Shown here: piece by piece, positions 37,169 through 38,565 of the stretch
Numbering within the stretch: position 1 is the stretch's first letter
Layout of the letters: each line of letters starts with the position of its first letter
Origin: an uncultured Pelagibacteraceae bacterium
Lineage (GTDB): Bacteria > Pseudomonadota > Alphaproteobacteria > Pelagibacterales > Pelagibacteraceae
NCBI GenBank assembly: GCA_950068185.1
Contig: CATMHL010000002.1
Location: 1 to 38,565, forward strand
Direction: 5' to 3'
DNA: 38,565 nt
Made by a program: the position numbers and the translations under genes
The notes under the pieces: model-generated
Databases searched by the model: none
What the model was told of the DNA's origin: nothing
What the model saw: only the letters and a program-made list of their open reading frames with translations

Positions 37169-37246
37169 TTAGGTAGGATATTTTGAACGTCTATTGAACT
37201 CTCTTTGTTTGAGTTCGGCAAGAAAATCATCAGCAAGTTTTGTCAT
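37169..37246 (-). CDS. Possible 25-residue micropeptide
   Basis: A short ORF encodes MTKLADDFLAELKQREFNRRS and ends KYPT before a TAA stop. The sequence looks like an amphipathic helix with a basic end. The ORF begins 14 nt after the stop of the MDEAEF/poly-lysine gene on the same strand. No clear ribosome-binding site precedes it, and ORFs this short arise by chance. It could be the last member of the cassette or meaningless. Confidence 0.3.
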   Translation of the reverse strand: MTKLADDFLAELKQREFNRRSKYPT

Positions 37247-37260
37247 ACGAGGAGCTGAAG

Positions 37261-37398
37261 CTAGCCTCGTTTCTTTTTTTTCTTTTTCTTTTTAGTTTTC
37301 TTTTTCTTCATACTTTTCTTTTTAGCCATAGTTTTCTCCTTTAGTCTTTTGTACTCTTCCTCACTAATATCGTTAACACCGAACTCCGCTTCATCCAT
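37261..37398 (-). CDS. MDExEF/poly-lysine small protein, copy 1
   Basis: This 45-residue protein is too short for usual gene callers. It begins MDEAEFGVNDISEEEYKRLK, an acidic helix-forming stretch. From residue 24 it becomes MAKKKSM followed by KKKKTKKKKKKKKRG. A second copy at 38132-38272 shares the start, the E-Y-L-K pattern and the MAKKKK tail. A membrane micropeptide ends 10 nt upstream in both architecture and strand. The first ATG has no strong ribosome-binding site; the internal ATG (37329) has a consensus one. Poly-lysine tails bind nucleic acid, polyphosphate or acidic lipids in general. The actual role here is unknown. Confidence 0.6.
   Translation of the reverse strand: MDEAEFGVNDISEEEYKRLKEKTMAKKKSMKKKKTKKKKKKKKRG
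37336..37342 (-). promoter_or_regulatory. Internal Shine-Dalgarno before MAKKK, copy 1
   Basis: AAAGGAG lies 6 nt before the in-frame ATG at 37329, giving near-ideal spacing for initiation of a 22-residue lysine-rich peptide. The same bases encode Leu-Lys-Glu of the longer protein, so coincidence from AAG GAG codons is possible. Confidence 0.5.
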
Positions 37399-37408
37399 TT
37401 TTTATTTC

Positions 37409-37501
37409 TTATCCATATACTAATAATAGCCAGATACAACATACTATAAGTATCATAACTATTGAACCGCTTATACACCAACGCCAAAAAAGTTTATACA
37501 T
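37409..37501 (-). CDS. Single-pass membrane micropeptide, copy 1
   Basis: This 30-residue ORF reads MYKLFWRWCISGSIVMILIV followed by CCIWLLLVYG. A basic, aromatic N-terminus is followed by one transmembrane segment of about 18 residues, so it is predicted to be an inner-membrane micropeptide. It ends 10 nt before the MDEAEF/poly-lysine gene. An equivalent membrane ORF sits 13 nt before the second MDE gene. The end (LIVCCIWLLLVYG) resembles that of the partial membrane peptide at the window edge (LIAGMIYLLWLSY). No ribosome-binding site is seen. Repeated context is the main reason for calling it. Confidence 0.5.
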   Translation of the reverse strand: MYKLFWRWCISGSIVMILIVCCIWLLLVYG

Positions 37502-37534
37502 AAGTATAGAATATATAAAAATGAAAATAAATAA

Positions 37535-37756
37535 ATGAAAAATGTATCAAGTGGGAAAACTAGAGGAAGCCGTCCTCATCATCGAAGAAAAAAGAAAAAG
37601 AAAAGTTACGTAAAATTTCTAAAGCGTAAAAGAATGAAAAGAAATACGAAAGGTATATTGAAGATTTTAAAAGAAAAAAAAACGGCATCAGAGCAATCAC
37701 AGGACAAATTAGAACCTATTGCTAGTCCTATGTCAGACTGGAACTGGAAAAAATGA
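37535..37756 (+). CDS. Lysine/arginine-rich small protein of unknown function
   Basis: This 73-residue, strongly basic protein contains HHRRKKKKKSYVKFLKRKR in the first half. The second half is more ordinary (KGILKILKEKKTASEQ...) and the end is SPMSDWNWKK. No signal peptide or membrane segment is visible. An in-frame stop lies directly before the ATG, so the start is fixed, but it lacks a clear ribosome-binding site. It is the only plus-strand gene in this stretch, diverging from the membrane micropeptide by 33 bp, and is followed by a plausible terminator. I do not recognise a family. Confidence 0.55.
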   Translation: MKNVSSGKTRGSRPHHRRKKKKKSYVKFLKRKRMKRNTKGILKILKEKKTASEQSQDKLEPIASPMSDWNWKK

Positions 37757-37765
37757 ATGTGAAGC

Positions 37766-37791
37766 GTGCCAATAGCTGGTCACTTTTTTTT
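37766..37791 (+). terminator. Terminator after the 73-residue lysine-rich gene
   Basis: GTGCCA and TGG(T)CAC form a 6-bp stem with one bulged base and a 5-nt-range loop (37766-37783). It is followed at once by eight T (37784-37791). It lies 9 nt after the plus-strand stop. The same bases encode the last residues and stop of the convergent minus-strand ORF. Confidence 0.5.
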
Positions 37792-38061
37792 ATATTTTTG
37801 AATAATATTATCTATCTCTTGTTCAGATAGACGTATTGGAACAAAAGGTATTCTTTTCAAGACAGACCTTGCTTTTTTTATATTGCCATCTAATAAATAA
37901 AAAGAAATTTTCTCACATGCTTGGTTAAACATTTTTTCATCCTTACTTCTTTTTTCATATCCTGGATGTTTTTCACTTAATATTTTTTTAATTTCCTTTG
38001 TTGTATCGTTCTTGGAATCTAAGATTACAAGCCTAGAATAACGTCTTTTCTTCTTTTTCAT
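37780..38061 (-). CDS. Small basic protein of unknown function
   Basis: This 93-residue protein begins MKKKKRRYSRLVILDSKNDT, continues with KEIKKILSEKHPGYEKRSKDE and a helical C-terminal half (MFNQACEKISFYLLDGNIKKA...IPFVPIRLSEQEIDNIIQKY), ending in KKK. No signal peptide or membrane segment is evident, and I do not recognise the family. It is 70 nt downstream of the second MDE gene. The start codon abuts a 15-bp repeat (38061-38075). No ribosome-binding site is clear. Residue composition and length make a real gene likely. Confidence 0.6.
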   Translation of the reverse strand: MKKKKRRYSRLVILDSKNDTTKEIKKILSEKHPGYEKRSKDEKMFNQACEKISFYLLDGNIKKARSVLKRIPFVPIRLSEQEIDNIIQKYKKK

Positions 38062-38075
38062 TCAACTTATAATAA
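38061..38075 (+). repeat. 15-bp direct repeat, copy 2 (TTCAACTTATAATAA)
   Basis: This is an exact copy of 37104-37118. It overlaps the first base of the minus-strand start codon at 38061 and the upstream bases where its ribosome-binding site would be. Confidence 0.5.
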
Positions 38076-38131
38076 CATGATTTTTGGTGTGAGGTGTAGG
38101 TCGGAAAAGTTTACAGGATTCCACATTTTAA

Positions 38132-38272
38132 TTATTCTTCTCTTCTCTTTTTTCGACTTTTTTTCTTCTTGTTTTGTTTTTTCTTTTTCTTTTTTTTAGC
38201 CATTATTACCTCCTTTTTTAATTGATTATAATCATCTTCATTGCGAATAACAGGAAATTCAGATTCATCCAT
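38132..38272 (-). CDS. MDExEF/poly-lysine small protein, copy 2
   Basis: This 46-residue protein begins MDESEFPVIRNEDDYNQLKK. After EVI it continues MAKKKKKKKQNKKKKSRKK and ends RREE. It is clearly related to copy 1 at 37261-37398: the MDExEFxV start, Y-x-x-L-K, and MAKKK at residue 24 in both. The same frame remains open upstream to an ATG at 38350. I reject that extension because those bases encode the end of a membrane ORF in another frame, and copy 1 starts at MDE. The internal ATG at 38203 has a perfect ribosome-binding site. Function is unknown. Confidence 0.65.
   Translation of the reverse strand: MDESEFPVIRNEDDYNQLKKEVIMAKKKKKKKQNKKKKSRKKRREE
38208..38215 (-). promoter_or_regulatory. 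Internal Shine-Dalgarno before MAKKK, copy 2
   Basis: AAGGAGGT, a full match to the 16S 3' end, lies 4 nt before the in-frame ATG at 38203. It could start a 23-residue lysine/arginine peptide. The match is better than codon bias for Lys-Lys-Glu-Val alone requires. Confidence 0.55.
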
Positions 38273-38285
38273 TTCAATAGAGTCT

Positions 38286-38441
38286 TTATTTTTTCCGATT
38301 TTTTGGATCTTTCCACCATTCGTATATTGTAGTGTTTCTAATAAATTCATAAATTGATCTGTGATTTTTTATTATTGTATAAATTAATAAAATGACAAGC
38401 AGCCATCCAGATAATCCAAAGAATAAATCTTGACCACCCAT
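38286..38441 (-). CDS. Single-pass membrane small protein, copy 2 position
   Basis: This 51-residue ORF begins MGGQDLFFGLSGWLLVILLI, giving one transmembrane segment (about residues 7-24). It continues YTIIKNHRSIYEFIRNT and ends TIYEWWKDPKNRKK, a basic, aromatic cytoplasmic tail. Its ATG overlaps the stop of the preceding membrane ORF by one base (TAATG), suggesting translational coupling. It ends 13 nt before the second MDE/poly-lysine gene. I do not recognise a family. Tail composition and coupling argue for a real gene. Confidence 0.6.
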   Translation of the reverse strand: MGGQDLFFGLSGWLLVILLIYTIIKNHRSIYEFIRNTTIYEWWKDPKNRKK

Positions 38442-38565
38442 TAATAGCTAAGCCACAAGAGGTAGATCATTCCTGCAATTAATAAATAAGTTAATATCCT
38501 TACAATCTGTTCTCGATTTTCCGTTTTGGTTGACCAACTATTGTCATTTTTGGTTGATGATTTCT
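38441..38565 (-). CDS. Partial membrane peptide, C-terminal part (5' end outside window)
   Basis: An open frame enters from the window edge and stops with TAA at 38441-38443. About 40 residues are visible: a polar stretch (KSSTKNDNSWSTKTENREQ) and then one membrane segment (IVRILTYLLIAGMIYLLWLSY) at the very C-terminus. The stop overlaps the next start (TAATG). Its full length and identity cannot be judged here. Confidence 0.5.
   Translation of the reverse strand, partial: KSSTKNDNSWSTKTENREQIVRILTYLLIAGMIYLLWLSY

Noticed and set aside
38069-38126. 19-residue ORF (MWNPVNFSDLHLTPKIMLL) between MDE copy 2 and the 93-aa gene
   Set aside because: It is too short, with no ribosome-binding site and no similarity to the peptide after copy 1.
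38273-38350. N-terminal extension of the MDE copy 2 gene starting MNLLETLQYTNGG
   Set aside because: It has no ribosome-binding site, overlaps a convincing membrane ORF in another frame, and copy 1 clearly starts at MDE.
37002-38565. Mobile element or CRISPR in the accessory stretch
   Set aside because: There is no transposase, integrase or phage gene, no terminal inverted repeats and no regularly spaced repeats; only one dispersed 15-mer pair.

Overview
This AT-rich window (by eye about 30% GC) looks like part of a streamlined, low-GC alphaproteobacterial chromosome. A SAR11-like (Pelagibacterales) or similar pelagic lineage is my inference from gene content, the alphaproteobacterial-style protein lengths, very short intergenic gaps and lysine/isoleucine/asparagine-rich proteins. 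No rRNA is present to fix the taxonomy.

Layout. (1) 1-9482 is a mixed-strand housekeeping region. It holds the end of plsY, topA, a small secreted protein and a RidA-family gene on +, galU-ugd on -, panC (+), mgtE (-), lipB (+) and an RluC/RluD-type pseudouridine synthase (-). Three successive convergent pairs overlap at their stop codons, so no intergenic terminators fit there. (2) 9540-25648 is one uninterrupted minus-strand run that fuses the str, S10, spc and alpha operons: rpsL-rpsG-fusA-rpsJ-rplCDWB-rpsS-rplV-rpsC-rplP-rpmC-rpsQ-rplNXE-rpsNH-rplFR-rpsE-rplO-secY-adk-rpsMK-rpoA-rplQ. It lacks tuf, rpmD (L30) and rpmJ (L36), and its L24 is short. A promoter is visible upstream of rpsL and a hairpin/T-run terminator after rplQ. 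(3) 25831-37001 is the second minus-strand run: tRNA-Trp-secE-nusG-rplK-rplA-rplJ-rplL-rpoB-rpoC, with a promoter candidate near 37079-37108. A perfect 20-bp palindrome abuts the rpoB ribosome-binding site. (4) 37002-38565 is an accessory stretch where tuf often sits. It holds very small genes that are easily missed.

The most interesting signal is in region 4. Two copies of a two-gene cassette are visible on the minus strand. In each, a single-pass membrane micropeptide is followed 10-13 nt later by a 45-46 residue protein that starts MDE(A/S)EF, has an acidic middle and ends in an almost pure lysine/arginine tail. Each tail begins at an in-frame ATG preceded by a consensus Shine-Dalgarno sequence, so a 22-23 residue poly-lysine peptide may also be made from an internal start. 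Two further lysine-rich small ORFs and a partial membrane peptide lie between and beside the cassettes. Their function is unknown to me.

Together the window supplies much of the translation and transcription machinery (ribosomal proteins, EF-G, RNA polymerase alpha, beta and beta', NusG) plus protein export (SecE, SecY), nucleotide balance (Adk), DNA supercoiling (TopA), UDP-sugar synthesis (GalU, Ugd), pantothenate and lipoate supply, and magnesium uptake.
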